Assembly (NCBI GenBank): GCA_029582165.1
Contig: CM055872.1
Coordinates: 44,960,695-45,024,694 of the forward strand
Reading direction: 5' to 3'
DNA: 64,000 nt
Origin: Portulaca oleracea
Taxonomy: Eukaryota; Streptophyta; Magnoliopsida; Caryophyllales; Portulacaceae
Below, one piece after another: positions 24,343 to 37,519 of the stretch; position 1 is the first letter of the stretch; the number at the start of each line of letters is the position of its first letter. The translations under genes were made by a program, and so were the position numbers. Below the pieces are notes generated by a model. The model was not told where the DNA came from. It worked only from the letters and a program-made list of their open reading frames with translations, and ran no database searches.

Positions 24343-27300
24343 CTAATCCAAGTAGAAGAGAGTCACGATCTTCCGAAGATTTTTTGCTTCTTGACATGTT
24401 TCCATAAGTAATTTGCTATCGTGAAATGCAAAACATATCACCTGTTGTACTTGTGAAATGATGTCCATGTTGCATAGCCTGTGTATTCAAATAAAACACA
24501 CACCATTACTTCTTTTTTTTTTAATAGGAAAACACACAAAATTACTTAACCCCAACACTAAACTAAAAGCCTCGATTTACTGTATGTATATGATGTCCGA
24601 TCGGACTAAATACTGATCTGATATGTTTGGATATGGGCCAGGGGTCGCCAATCAGTGGTGAATCCTCAATCGTTAAAGAAATTTTGGGCTTTACAATTAA
24701 CTTGTGGCGGGCGATAACCCATATGCTAGTATATTAGTTACCTAACTAGCCTAGGTAACATACTGACATTTATTACTCGTAATATTCCCTTCTTTTGTAT
24801 TCTTTTTCACTAGTTGTAATTTTGTACCCTTCCTATTGTTTGTTTTCCTTAGCTAGTGAGTACCTCATAAATCCCTCATTCTCTTGTAAATGGTAGAGCT
24901 CTAATATTTGAATTACAGAGGATGAAAACAGGCTTTGAGTGTGTCACTTTTCTATCTCCAAAATTCCTTTAATCTTTATCTCCATTGGTTACCATTTTCA
25001 TGATTGATTTCATCCTTATGATTAAGTACTGATGTCGGGTATTTATCAATCATGCCAATATTGCTCACGATTTGAAGAAATGTTAGGGAATCGTACTTAT
25101 AGTTTTCTCCTCTTTTACTAATTAAGGTTAACTTAAGTTTTCTCCTCACATACCGACTAGGGTTAAATTTGTAACACGAGCCCTCAAACACAAAAACCAA
25201 ATCAACGGTATTATAATGCAAGGAATCATTATAGTCAACATTCAACAATCAACTAAGGGCATCTATGTTGATAGTGGATATCAATATATGTATGAATGAT
25301 TGTAAATGCGCTAAATTCTACTGATATACGAAGGAACATGCGCACTAAAACTGTAAGAAATTTGTATGAAGTAGCACACCATATGGAATTTGCAAACAAG
25401 ATAATAAGATGAAGCGAAATTCAGATGTATCATGCAAGGGTTGATGTTCAAGTATTCAGATTCATCAGCACTTTAAGATTACATTATAAAGAAAATTACA
25501 CATAATATGGGATCAGCTAGGCAAACTATATGTCAATATAATTTGCAGAGATCACTAGGTAAATAAGTTACATACCTGCTAGCTTCTAGCAAAGGCAAGT
25601 GATCATTGTGAGGTTTCTCTATCACATTTTTAACCTGTAAATCCAACACAGGACAGCTATTTAGCACTATAGCAGCAAATAAGCTCAAATAGCAATTCAA
25701 TTCAATCAACAGGTAGTTCTTACAGAGGAAAATTTTTAATGCCCCTCAGCCTAAAGAAAAAAAAAAGGAGGGGAAAACTATACACTTCAAATGTCCGTGT
25801 TTGGGCACAACAATATACAGAATCAAGGCAAAGAGTTTGCAAAAACGAATCCATCACAATTGGTAAGAGATCTGTTAATATTCAATTAATCAAGACCTGG
25901 TATACATATTATACCACCTTGTAACTGATATCAGGAAGCAATAAAATTGTTACTGACACTCGGCTTTTAGGTCTTGTAAAATGGGTATCTACATTGAAAC
26001 TACCAAACAATCATCCAATGGCAGATCTCAAAACAATTACACGAACATCCCATCCCGCAAAGTACCATTTTGAAAGACCCAAGTTCAAGATTTAAAAGAA
26101 ATGCTTATTCATTTCGAAAAATGTCAAAACAAACATGAAGAAGATGCTAATTTTCAAAACATGAGAAATGTTCATCGAAATACTCCTATGTTCGATTAAT
26201 GGACAGCCACAATGAAAGGTGGAACTGTGGGTCTTCATTTGCTATGTCCCTACTCTCTACGACTCTACCTAGATAAGATTAAGGGGATTCATGGCGAGCC
26301 AAAAAGAAACAAACACGACGACGAAGTATCCTTGTCAGAAAACAACAACAACAAACTCCCAGGGAAACATGTCCGAGAGCGATCTGGAGGATTCACATGT
26401 AGGCAACCCCCACACCCCCCCCCCCCCCAAATTGAAGTTTATGGAGAGGTTGATTCCTGCGAACCCAAAAAAGCATTACGGAAAAACCACTTTGAAAACC
26501 AGTTTAGAGAGTTTAAGAGACCCAATTAGAAGGGAAAAAAAGTATCGCTGCCGGAAACTTGCAGTTACAAAGCAGGGAAAGGGTATGGCCAAAGCTAATA
26601 ATCAAGTAGAGAATGAATAATCATAATGCAGTTGTGAGTATCACCAAATAGCAATGTCTTACTTTAGCCAACAGCTCCTGGCTTTCTGGAGGTTGCTTTT
26701 TCAAACTTTGTGGCAAAATTACGGTCAACAGTTCGGGCTTCTCAGCTCTTAAAGCACCTCTAATGACAGCTGCATTTGTACCTGATGCTCCAGATGTATA
26801 TATGTGGTTTTTCTGCAGGAACCAGAAAAATAGTCACAACTGTGAATAAGCAATTTAAAGCAACATCAATAAATGCAAGCAAAAGCTGATAGAGTAATAC
26901 ACATACTGTAATGACCATAGCATAGCTAAGGATCTCAATAAGCTCCTGATGCATGAAACCCATATTCCTAGTTCCGAAAAATCCAATAGATCTTGGACCT
27001 TGTTGCTGGATTGCCAACAACTCCTGAAAATATTTTGAAAAAAAAGAAGAAAAAAACAAACAAAAATTAGGCACATCACCCAAGAACAACAGCATATAGG
27101 GCCATAGGCCAAGGAAAATATATCAAAAGCATCACAACAACCACATCTCTTCAATCTGTCACTCTTTGTCATTTGGTTTTGTCTTATTATGTTTCCAGAT
27201 CAAGGACTACATTAATTTTCACGCATAAGAATTAGGTTCATAAGCTGATCATCCTTTTTTTAAAAAAAGAAAGAAAAAGAGGTTTATGAGCTCATTATCT

Positions 27301-30300
27301 GTTATTAACACTTCATAAATGAGGTTATTTATAGACTTCAACAATTAAAATGTATTAGATAATACAGAACAGTAACTCAGATTTCCATGGTTGTGATCTA
27401 CAAAACATGTATCACGCAAGGCATCATCAAAAATGGTAGGTGAATCAAAATCTCTTAGTTAGGATATATATTGGATGAAATTAATTTGGCTCTCCGCACA
27501 CGTGAGCACGGGGAGCACAAGTTGGAAATCCTTATATCATTGTGCTACGCTTGTGAATCTAGTGAGTGAGAATGGTGAATTTGTACACGGTTGCCCACGC
27601 AAAATATGACAGCTACAAAATATGAACACTCTAACAATGAGTGGCAGTAGATGTAATGATTAGCAAAAGATGGGAGTTGATGATGATTACTCATACCTAG
27701 ATGCAACACCCAAACTTAATTCGATAGTTGGGCGTTAATGGTGATACACTTATTCCTAGTTGCTAAGAAGCACGAACATGTCTCTGAAGACAGAGTATCC
27801 GTGTCTGACACGTATCCAACATGGATATGCTCGGATACGCCCCCTATACGTGTAAGATACGCCCAAAATGAATCCGGCATCAAAAATAGTTGGAAAAAAT
27901 GGGACATGGGTATCCGGGCTAGAGACACATTAGTCAGTGTTTATAGCACAATTTTTTCTCTAAAAAAACCATAAAACCCATATGGAAGCTTGTGGGCTAC
28001 GATTGAATTTTTCTGGGGGAATAAGAAAAGGGGCAGTAAATTCCACCGCCCACCCATTTGTACAGTTGATACTCTCAATTAAGTTAATGTATTTGCTATT
28101 GTGGTATATGCAATTTAATGTTATTTGTTACTGTGGTTTATCAATTAATGTAATGTCATTTGTTTGTAATTATAGGCAGTGACTTGAGTAATAAATATTT
28201 AATTTTGAAGTGTTATTGTGGTTTATGTAAGATAGTGGAGTATCGTTAACGTAATTATTTTTTTGTCAAAAAAGGCAGTTGCCTATTGGTAAAACGAAAT
28301 TGGAAGGTTGGAGCTTTTTAGTGAAATTCAGTGTCATCAATTCAAGATTGCTCTTATAATCTCTCATTTCAATAGTTTCATCCCTGAATTACTTCGACAT
28401 TTTAGTGCTTATCTTATCCTTTACATATAAAAAAAAAAAAAGAACGTATAATTCACACAAGTATCCAACTACGTGCCGTATCCTTTTTTTTTTTTTTTTT
28501 TGAAAATTACATATCGACATGTCCATATTGTGTCATATCCGTATCCCCCATGCTTCATAGCCTATTTACAACACCCAAGTTTGGAAGGATCCTCTACTTT
28601 CCGTCTAATTTTACAAATGAGCATGAAATCCCATGACAACACATTGCCATTTGAGATGCAAGAAAGCATTCACCATCTCTTTAAATGCCTCTTTAGTAAG
28701 TAAACACCCTTTAAAGGGTCTATATGGATACTTTGGCAATTTATTTTCATTTTCAAAAACGATGTGAGACATTATTCAGACAGAATCTACAACACCACAT
28801 ACCAAAGACGACTTAATTAGTTCCATTTTCGGCCGAGCTTACATAAAATAAATTAAGAATAGTGTGATGCAATCTATGTAAGAAGTCAACCTGAATGTAA
28901 TCCACATCACGAACAGGCTGGAACTCAGACACCATTAGCGAGCTTGAACCCTCCACAATAGATTGGGCTTGTGTTGGAATTTTAGTACCCAACTCATCAT
29001 CAGAACCAAACATGCCATTAACATCTTCAATGCCGGTCCTTCCTTTGTCCATGTTTTCTGAATTCCCCATATGTGCAGCAATCTACTACACCAGCACATA
29101 AAAAACAGAGTCCCTGGTAGTAAATCATTAGTGAAAACCAACTGTCCACAATTATAGCGTAAAATCACAATTGAGCTCACACGATCTTGACAAACAGTAG
29201 ATGGGCATCCTACGGACCATAGTTTCCTTAAATATCTTTAAAGGATTGCAATACAGACACTTCCATGACTCTCTTGCTTCCCGAGTTCTAGCAATTAGAT
29301 ATATTTTATCATACCAGGCAGAAAGGTCAACTCATTCAATATTTTTTTTTTAACCTCTTCTGACATATCCACCCCCTCAAAACTAGTTACTTCTATCAAA
29401 CTCTTTTTAAGAACTCAAGCTCTGTAGTTACCATTACAAGCAGCCAGCCAACAACCATGCTCGAATGGACTTTCTTTCAGAGTGATCACCACCAGCAGAT
29501 TCGCTGCCCAGTTTAACATGTGACAAATAGGTGTAATACACATGACAGAAGGCGATGCTTTCTACATTAACTTCCTGACTCCATTCACTTTTGGAAAAGC
29601 AAATCGGTTCACTAATGTCAGAAATTGAATGAAAGGCATGGGGAAAAAATCAGATTGTTTTATCAATTGAATGAAAGGTCAAAATATACTAATGCCAGAA
29701 ATTTCACATTCACTTTTGGAAAAGCAAATCGGTTCACTCCGGGACAATTTTCCAGCTTGCACGCTAAAGAATTAAGATAAGATGATTCATTTAACCACCT
29801 CCTTTTTTCTGAGTAATAATAGGCTAATAAATAACTTCGATCTACACTCAACAAAAACCACTTCTGTATAGTCCTTTTTTCCCCTCCCCTTTTGGTAAGT
29901 ATAGGGTAAGGTTTAAGGTTGCTAGTGCAAGCTACAACCGAACGAGGGAGATGTACCGACACACAGAGATTCCTCCCCCTCCCTCCCCCCCCCCCCCCCT
30001 TCTTCTCTCACTCAAATGAAACAAAGCCTGTTAATGGAAGGAATCTGGTGTTGGTAGGTCAAAAGTGATTAAATACCATTGCCTATCGGTTCAAAGAATA
30101 CAAAAGTACCTTGGGATGTATCCATGGTTCTACACCGATACTTATATTAAATTCACTACTGAAGCTAGGACGAGAACAGTAAATACATTTCTATGCATAA
30201 ATAGAAACCATAGAGGAAACTGCCACTTGCACTAACGAAAAGTTAGTGCACGATATACCAGAAATAAAAACTAAAAGCTTCAACAACGGTTGAGCCACTG

Positions 30301-32052
30301 TACAAGTAGAATAGTAATAGTAAGCAGCTTTAGTACAGACCAAAATGCCAAGTATATTACTTCCTACTTATATAATCAAGATTATTATCCATTTCTTCCA
30401 CTAGAACATTAAAATAAAATGAAGCACATCTTAACCATGTCAAAAGAAGTTTCTCAAATTCAAATCAACAGAAGACTGGCAATAAGAGAAATGTTGTTCA
30501 CTATCACAATGGGATAATATCTTTCACACGAGTAGCTATTTTAAGAAGCTTCGGCATTATGTGGTTCACAAGATCGGGAGCATATCCATCACTTCAGCTT
30601 TTCAACTAATTCTATGAAAAAGAACCTCCAATTTCAACCAGAAATCAACAAACATACCGATAATAACTCACTAGAGACAGGGAAGCGAACCCCTCTACCC
30701 CCGCCCAAAAAAAAGGACCTCAACCCATCACATCAACAATGACGATCTCATATAATCCATTCTCCATTTGTGTGCAATTTATTAGGTGCACCTCGAACAT
30801 GTGCTCCAAATACTACGATTGTTCACTCTTGTTATTATGATTGTTCACTTCTATTATTCTTATTGTTCACCAAATATTACGATTGTTCACTCTTGTTATT
30901 ATGATGATTGTTCACTTTTGTTATTATGATTGTTCACTTGCAATATTTTGGAACACATGCTCCGGGTGCACGGGATATATATTGCCATTTGTGGGCGTGC
31001 AATCCCCAAAAATCCAAAATACAAAACACAAGCTTGGCTAAACTGACAGGAGGACGTGAGCTCATTTACTCTGTAAGGGCATGCATCCACCCATAATGAA
31101 CATAATAGTAATCTGCAACATATGAACCATCAGAAGACCTATTCAATGGTAACAGTTGCTAAACGAACCATCAGTAAACAAAACCCCAAGCAAAACTGAG
31201 AAGATTAGTCATCTAATCATCTGCACACCACCAATGCCTTTAATGTGCAACATATACACAAAGCTATTGTAAGCACATTGTATATGATAGCATTCTCAAT
31301 GAAACTAGCACATTGCATATGAAGTAATGTGTGTATTCGCTCGAGTCGCTCCAAACACCAGAGCAAAAATGGCCAACCCCCCCCCCCCTTCTTTTCCATA
31401 AAAAAAAGGAAAAAGGAAAACTGAAACTTCCGAGGCATTTCGCATCGCAGCTTATCCTATCTAAAACACAGCAGGATACAGAATGCACGGTTCATCCATT
31501 TCCCAAAAACAAAAAAAAAATAAAAAAAAACAAAAACAACCCAATTCTGAAATCAGTGAACACCAAATTCTTATAATCAATTAAACCATACAAATAAACC
31601 CTATTTCTGAAGTCAACATATACTCAATTCTCATAATCCAGTACCAAGAAAACAATTTTTTTAAAAAAATCCCAATAAAATCCAATTTCAAAAATCTACA
31701 AAAACCCAATTCTTACAACCCAACAAAGAACAGAAAAACCCCAATTCTTCATAAATCAACAAATACCCACGTCATATAATCCAGTAAACAGCACCAAAAT
31801 CAATTCCAAAAACGAAACAATGCAACAGATATATATAGAGAGAAAAAAGGGGGATACCCATACCCTGTAAGTGAAACAAGATTTGGTGGGAATAATCCAT
31901 CTGGGAGGCTGAGAAGAAGGACTAGAGCATAGATTCAAATTAGAATTAGGATTATAATTAGGGTTCAAAGCAGAAAGAGGTTTAAGGGTGGGATTGGGAG
32001 GTGTAGAAGAACACAGAGAGAGGATGAGCCGCAGAGAAGGGATGGTTGACAT
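24343..32052 (-). CDS. Plastid-targeted SLOG/DprA-like Rossmann-fold protein, 6 exons
   Basis: Exons, 5' to 3': 32052-31864, 29082-28891, 27023-26907, 26812-26663, 25634-25576, 24478-24343. They total 843 bp, 280 aa, and every phase fits. The N-terminus (residues 1-63) is Ser/Pro/Asn-rich and poor in acids, typical of a chloroplast transit peptide (inference). Exon 2 is acidic linker. Exons 3-4 hold the conserved core: SIGFFGTRNMGFMHQELIEI (from residue 140), then YTSGASGTNAAVIRGAL (171-187) and ELLTVILPQSLKKQPPESQE. The G-T-R-N and S-G-x-x-G-x-x-A-A-x-x-G-A pattern resembles DprA/Smf and LOG-type nucleotide-binding folds. The C-terminus has VICFAFHDSKLLMETCQEA and ends VTLFYLD. I recall it as a conserved plant protein but cannot give a secure name or substrate. 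Introns 1 and 2 carry MITEs and a minisatellite. Confidence 0.88.
27754..28562. mobile_element. MITE-like element with GAAGCA termini, in intron 2 of the SLOG-like gene
   Basis: Starts CTAGTTGCTAAGAAGCACGA and ends CCCCATGCTTCATAGCC. The ends are inverted versions of one another around GAAGCAYG. Near the ends it is rich in CGTATCC, GACACG and GGATACG words. A related copy lies at 44401-45025 in NEMP intron 6. The middle (about 27990-28440) is unrelated and may be an insertion. Confidence 0.55.
30785..30971. mobile_element. TIR-bounded element enclosing a minisatellite, in intron 1 of the SLOG-like gene
   Basis: GGTGCACCTCGAACATGTGC at 30785 is inverted at the right end as GCATGTGTTCC-type sequence (right terminus reads GGAACACATGCTCCGGGTGC). 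Between the inverted repeats are about six imperfect copies of a unit of about 22 bp containing GATTGTTCACTYTTGTTATT. Confidence 0.65.
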
Positions 32053-33940
32053 CCTTAATTATGTTTGTGTTTTCTTTTTTCTTAACAACAAATTGGAGTT
32101 TTGAATCTCTGCTGTTGATTGGTTTTTTAATTTTCAAGGTTTGGGTTTTAAGGATGAATGAATTTTTATTTGGAAATTTAAGGAGTTTGAGTGTGTGTGT
32201 GGGTCGCTCTGGGAGGAGGAATTGTATGATGGGGAGGAGAGATGGTGAGAAAAAGTTGCAGGAAATCCAACTTTTTTATTTTTTGAAAAAGATATTTTTA
32301 TTTTTAAGAAAGATACTATTGCGATATAATGATTTATTTTCTTTTTAGAGATAAAAGAACTATTTATATTTTTGCTTAATGGTCAATCCGAATCTTCCGT
32401 CAACTGATTCTGTTTTATAGGATTTTCTTTTACTTATTCTATCTCAATTTTTTTTTTTTTTGATGTGAACCATCCCATTGTGATTTCTTTACAGGTCAAG
32501 TTCAATTTCGATAGATCTCTCCACAATAATTTTACAATAGATGACTTTATTATCAGTGACCGGAGCAGTATGTCCATCCAGTAGGAATTACTCAGTATGC
32601 CGCTTTTTTAATCTTAATAGTAAAACTATGTGCATTGAAGGGCAGTGTTCAGCAACAACGTAATTCATTAGAGTGATATGATCAAGTTACTTTGGTAAGT
32701 AAGGAAAGGAATTGTAAGGATAAAATTTTAACATTGGTTTGAGTGTTTTTTAGGAATCGGGTATGATAAGATAAGCTAAGGTTATATAAGGGTGTCAAGT
32801 CAGCTTTACAATGCAAGAATTTAATTCTGGTTTAGTCAGAGTAAATATATTAAAAGTTTGGCACATTCTCAGCCAAAAAGTCAGTTTAGATTATTTTCAG
32901 TCATTCACCTCTGATTTTGGATTATTTTTTTAGCTACAAACCTTTTCCATAAAATTATGCATAAAATGTGCATTTTCTACTATTATTGATAAAATTAGGC
33001 TATTATTTACATTTTTTGACTTAGCTAATAAGTATTATAGTATTTTAGTTGATAAATATACATAATTATTAGAGAAAATATTATTAAAAGTTAACAAAAT
33101 GTGAAATATGGACAATTAAAGATGGTTATTAACCACTTTGAGTCAAGATATGTATCATTGTCCATAAAAAAAATACAAACGAGAAATTAAGAGAGGGAGA
33201 AAGCAAAGAATTAGTTGTCTATGTTGTATTGTTGCTTATTGAATTTTTTTTAGTTGTTATGTCGTTGTTACTGCTATTTTTGGAACGATGTTACATTCTT
33301 TTCAACCTGTTCAAACTTTGAATAATTAAAAAAAAAAGAGGGGGAAAGCATGTTATTATTCATTGTCCTTGAAGCTAAACATATGCTAATTACGTAGCAA
33401 GAGTTCTGCATAAGATAAGAATTTATATGAATATGAAATCTTGTCATGTTATGGTATGCTAATATATAAAAATGTCCAAAAGACGTTTAGTTGGTATATA
33501 GACATTCACATGTGTATTTTTTGATAACACTCCTCTTTAAATGAGCATTACCAAAATAGTATATCTCATTAGAACTTTACTATAAAAAAATCCAATGAGA
33601 AGAGGCTAGCGAATAGAGGAAAAAGAATACAAAATTCTTTAATATACAAATACAAGCCCTATCAAAAAACTTTCTAAGAAAAATCTATTGGGACAAAACT
33701 TTAGTTAAAAAAAATTAGTGCAATGTGTATTAACTTCCCTTACTGAGAATTTCATTTAAGATATATATCAACACACTGTATATTTAGAATTTTATCAACA
33801 TACTTGGGTTTGCTATATAATTGTGTGGTACAATTTCATCTGTTCAATTTTGAATTATTGTAGTACAAATAATATTTTTTTTTGTACCTCGAGTAAAAAA
33901 ATGAATAACAAAAACTTAGGGGACCCTTATCTCAAGGCAT
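32053..33940. other. Intergenic; upstream of the SLOG-like gene, no gene seen
   Basis: Presumably contains the promoter and 5' leader of the minus-strand gene, close to 32053-32250. A T12 run at about 32449-32460 is followed by GC-moderate sequence that could be the A-tailed end of a minus-strand retro-insertion, but I cannot identify it. The rest is AT-rich without coding character. Confidence 0.4.
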
Positions 33941-35525
33941 CTTCCTAAGTTATATGCATGAATAATAAAAAAAAAAAAGCCACTGAAGGGCTACATAACC
34001 AAAGACCGACAATGTCTAAAGAATTACGAAAATTAATCATCCAATCTGCCGCTAAGTTTGCTTCTCGGTAGATGTGGCAAATAGTAGAATCTTCCAACTG
34101 TTTGATTAAGTTTTTGATATATCTAACAATCGTGTCGACATGTCGAGGGGTGTGGACGACCCCTTTGATAGCCTGGATGAGAATAAGGATATCTCCTTCA
34201 ATTTGAATTTTTGAGAAATCTTTTATGATAGCTTGTTGAAGCCCAAAATGGAGAGAGCCCAAGCTTCTGTCAACCAAATGGATTGAGAATTAACCGGCAT
34301 GGAGCTAACTTTTCGTAATATGCCAAGATGATCACGAATAACGAAACCTGCAACTGAACCTTGATAGTTTATGGAGCCATCAAAGTTCAATTTCATCCAA
34401 TCATAGCGAGGTTGTTTCCACCCTACATGGATAATATTGTGACGACATGGCACATGATAGGGAGACCAAAGACGACGAGTAAGGTGTCGATCTTGTTAAG
34501 AAAATTCGCTTCTATCTCGCCATTCTGCAAAGCTTCTCTTGGCTCGAATGATGACCCTTGTAGCGTTGAAGACGGAGTTATTGAAGACGCAGTCGTTACG
34601 CTCCTTCCAGATGCTCCAAATAAGATATGAGACTCTCAAAACCTCGTTGGGAGGGAGGAAGGGAATTTTTGAGAGTTTGTAGCACAATGCTATCGTTACT
34701 GTCGGCTGGCAAATTGATAGAAGAGGAAATCCAACTATGGGATTTGGCTATATCCCACACTTTTTTTGTGAAATGACACTAAAATAATAAGTGACAATCA
34801 GTCTCCAAATCTTGGAGACAAATAGGGTAAGATGGGTCCATGTTGATACCCTTACGCATTGAATTCCCTCTAAATAGGAGATTATTATGAAAAATCAGCC
34901 AGAGAAAGATTTTTAGCTTTGGTTGAATATCTAGCTTCCAAATCCAATGACCTACCCATTTAGGCCCAGACTCCAGTTCATGACAGAGCCATGTCGCTGA
35001 CTTGGTTGAAAACTCACCATTGCCAATTAGGCCCCAATAAAATTCATCATATTCTGCAAAAACCGGAATGGGGGTCTTAAGCACCATTTGGACAAGTGAC
35101 CCAGGGTGCACTTGTCTGAGCTTATCTTGATCACAATCATTATTACAAACGAATTCTTTAACAGTCACTTCACTCTCTTCATGTGAAGAAGACTGATTAG
35201 CTAAAGAAGATAACGGTAATTGTTCGCGCCAATTATCATTCCAGAAGTTCACTTTAGCACCATTGTTAATTTTCCAACGAAACCATTTTTTGCAAGCATT
35301 GTAAGTTTTACAAAGATTCTTCCAAATCTAGGAGTCTGAGGACTTTGGGCTTTTCACAAACCACTCACAAGAGTGGTTGTACTTAGCAGACATTTGGGAG
35401 ACCCAAAGTTTGTCTTTATTATGCATCAATTTCCAGACTAACTTGCGTTGGAAAACTAAATTTACAGCATGAGTTTTACAAAAGCCAAGCCCCCGTTTAT
35501 CCTTTGGTCTACAAACTTTTTCCTA
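33941..35525 (-). mobile_element. LINE 3' half, minus strand (zf-RVT and RNase H), broken
   Basis: Reading the minus strand from the right: RGLGFCKTHAVNLVFQRKL and NKDKLWVSQMSAKYNHSCEW (about 35510-35350). Next is KVNFWNDNWREQLPLSSL (35252), the zf-RVT part WKLDIQPKLKIFLWLIFHN with CLQDLETDCHLLF, and YLIWSIWKERNDCVFNN (about 34630). The RNase H piece reads DWMKLNFDGSINYQGSVAGF, then IQIEGDILILIQAIKG and CHIYREANLAADW. Stops and frame changes split these segments. The RT core and 5' end are missing. Confidence 0.88.
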
Positions 35526-35989
35526 AGAGATCATAGACATTCCTTTTTCAGAGGAATTCTTCCTGAATAAGTTTCTATTTACTCGATCAACACTTTCACA
35601 AGTAGATCAAAAATTGAAAATTTGTGTCCAAGCCTATTTTACACCAAAATTCAAATAGTGATTAATTTAATACTTTAATCCAAAAATCACGCAATTATAT
35701 TTTGTTGAGGTTCACACGAAACTTGAGGATAGAAACAATAAGGTGAAAAGAAAAAAACAATGATATATTAATTTATAAAAATATTTATACTAGTTACATA
35801 ACAAAAGTCATATCGTCTCCTCCTCAGTCCACACGTCAAAAGATGCAAAGCTTTTATGTCCTCACGCCAATTTCTGTTTGTGATGACACCGCAAGCATAG
35901 CAAATCATAATCATTTTTTATTCTTGCTTAAAGTTTTTAACCACTTGGGAATTTTCACAGAAACAAATACAATACAGACTTGAATTATA

Positions 35990-37515
35990 TATTTATTTTT
36001 TTAAGCAAAGGGAGAATAAAATTAATTTTAAATACGTTCAATACAAATCGGGTGGGAGGGCACAAAAAACTCAAACCAACCCACCAATACAAGGGGCCAA
36101 CCAAACTTAGGAAAATCAAAGACAGATACAACCCCTTTCTAAACCTGGCCCAGCGAAAGGGCTAGCCCAAAAGAGAGAAACAAGTCATCCAGTCCACTAC
36201 ACGGACCACCAAAATAACGAGGCCAACCACTAACAACCATAAGAACAACGCACCAGCCCAACTAAAAACAAAACCAAAAGGGTCAACCACCAAACAAGAA
36301 AATTTAAGCTTCATCTCTTTCTTCAAGCAACTGTTGAACCTGCTTGTCATAGAAGGTTGTGATGTCCATCTCCATGGCCATGCTAACACTAGCAGGAGTC
36401 GAGTTATGAATAATCACCGACTCTTGCTGCTCCACAAATTGTTCCGCCAAGACAACCGGAGTCAGGTTGATGTATTTTTTAACGAGATTTATCTCCACGT
36501 TTCAATCCCTCCCCAGAATGGCCCTAACATCTTCAATAACTTCCAACAATTGTAAATCACCATTATGAGGAGGGTTTTTGATGTTCTGTACTATCTTCTC
36601 CTCTAAGTCAATCTCAAGAGGGTTGAAACCTCTGTCCTAAGCAAGGTGAATAATCTCCCTTAGCGTAACCAACATCGCCGTGGTAGGATCAGTAGTAAAG
36701 ATTATCGTCATTAGCCCAACAACCCAGTGCATACTGCTGTCACGGATGATAGCAGCACCCACAAAGCAATCGGTTTTCTTATTCCTGCACATTTCCACGT
36801 TAATTTTGTACGTGTGCAACTTCGGAGGCTTCCAACCCAGAATCTTCTCATTGCTAGAAAACATATAATCCTGACATTTCTCAAGCAAACAACAGTCAGT
36901 CCAACATTTATAGATAGCATCATTAATGCTTCCCATCGTGTCCTGCATAACAAACTTATTCCTAAAGATCCAAATAGACCAAACAATAGTGGAGAAAATA
37001 ATTTTCCAATTATACATAGGGTAACAGATATTAAGCAGAAGCCAACTAGTCCAATTATGCTCATCCCATAACTGAGGCCCAGGAAGAGAAGTAGTAGATT
37101 TGGAAAAAAAATGGCTGACTAAAACACATTAGCCACTTTGCAATCACGAAAGAGATGAATGTGGGACTCAAACCCTCTTTGACAAAGCTTGTACATAGGA
37201 TCAACACTGCCAATCCTAGAGGTAAGGGTGGCAGCCAGGTGCAAGGATTCATGAGACATTCTCCATAAATGAGAAATCATTTTGGAAGGGACTCTAATTC
37301 TCCAAATGGATTTAAAGAGAGGAGACAACAATGTTGATTGAGGGATATTGCCAAACCTCAAGTCCTTATAGATAAGGCTAACAGAGAATTTCCCACTTCA
37401 GCAGGAGAATAATTTAAACTCGGGATTGTCCACATTCTCCTCAGGGATGGGGACACTAATGACCTCCTGAATGAGATTGTCCGGCAAGCAATCACTGAGG
37501 CTCCTAAGGTGCCAG
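35990..37515 (-). mobile_element. Second LINE 3' fragment, minus strand
   Basis: The minus strand reads DCLPDNLIQEVISVPIPEEN, then SGKFSVSLIYKDLRFGNIP (about 37500-37330) and RIRVPSKMISHLWRMSHESL with MYKLCQRGFESHIHLFRDC, the zf-RVT domain. Next come TIVWSIWIFRNKFVMQDTMG (about 36990) and an RNase H-like region with CFVGAAIIRDSSMHWVVGL. The right end abuts an oppositely oriented element at about 37520. The left end has an A-rich run on the minus strand near 35993-36002. The segment 35526-35989 shows no gene. Confidence 0.82.
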
Positions 37516-37519
37516 CTAA

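Noticed and set aside
32046..32348. Plus-strand ORF of 100 aa divergent from the SLOG-like gene
   Set aside because: Overlaps the 5' leader and promoter of that gene; hydrophobic, low complexity, no homology recognised.
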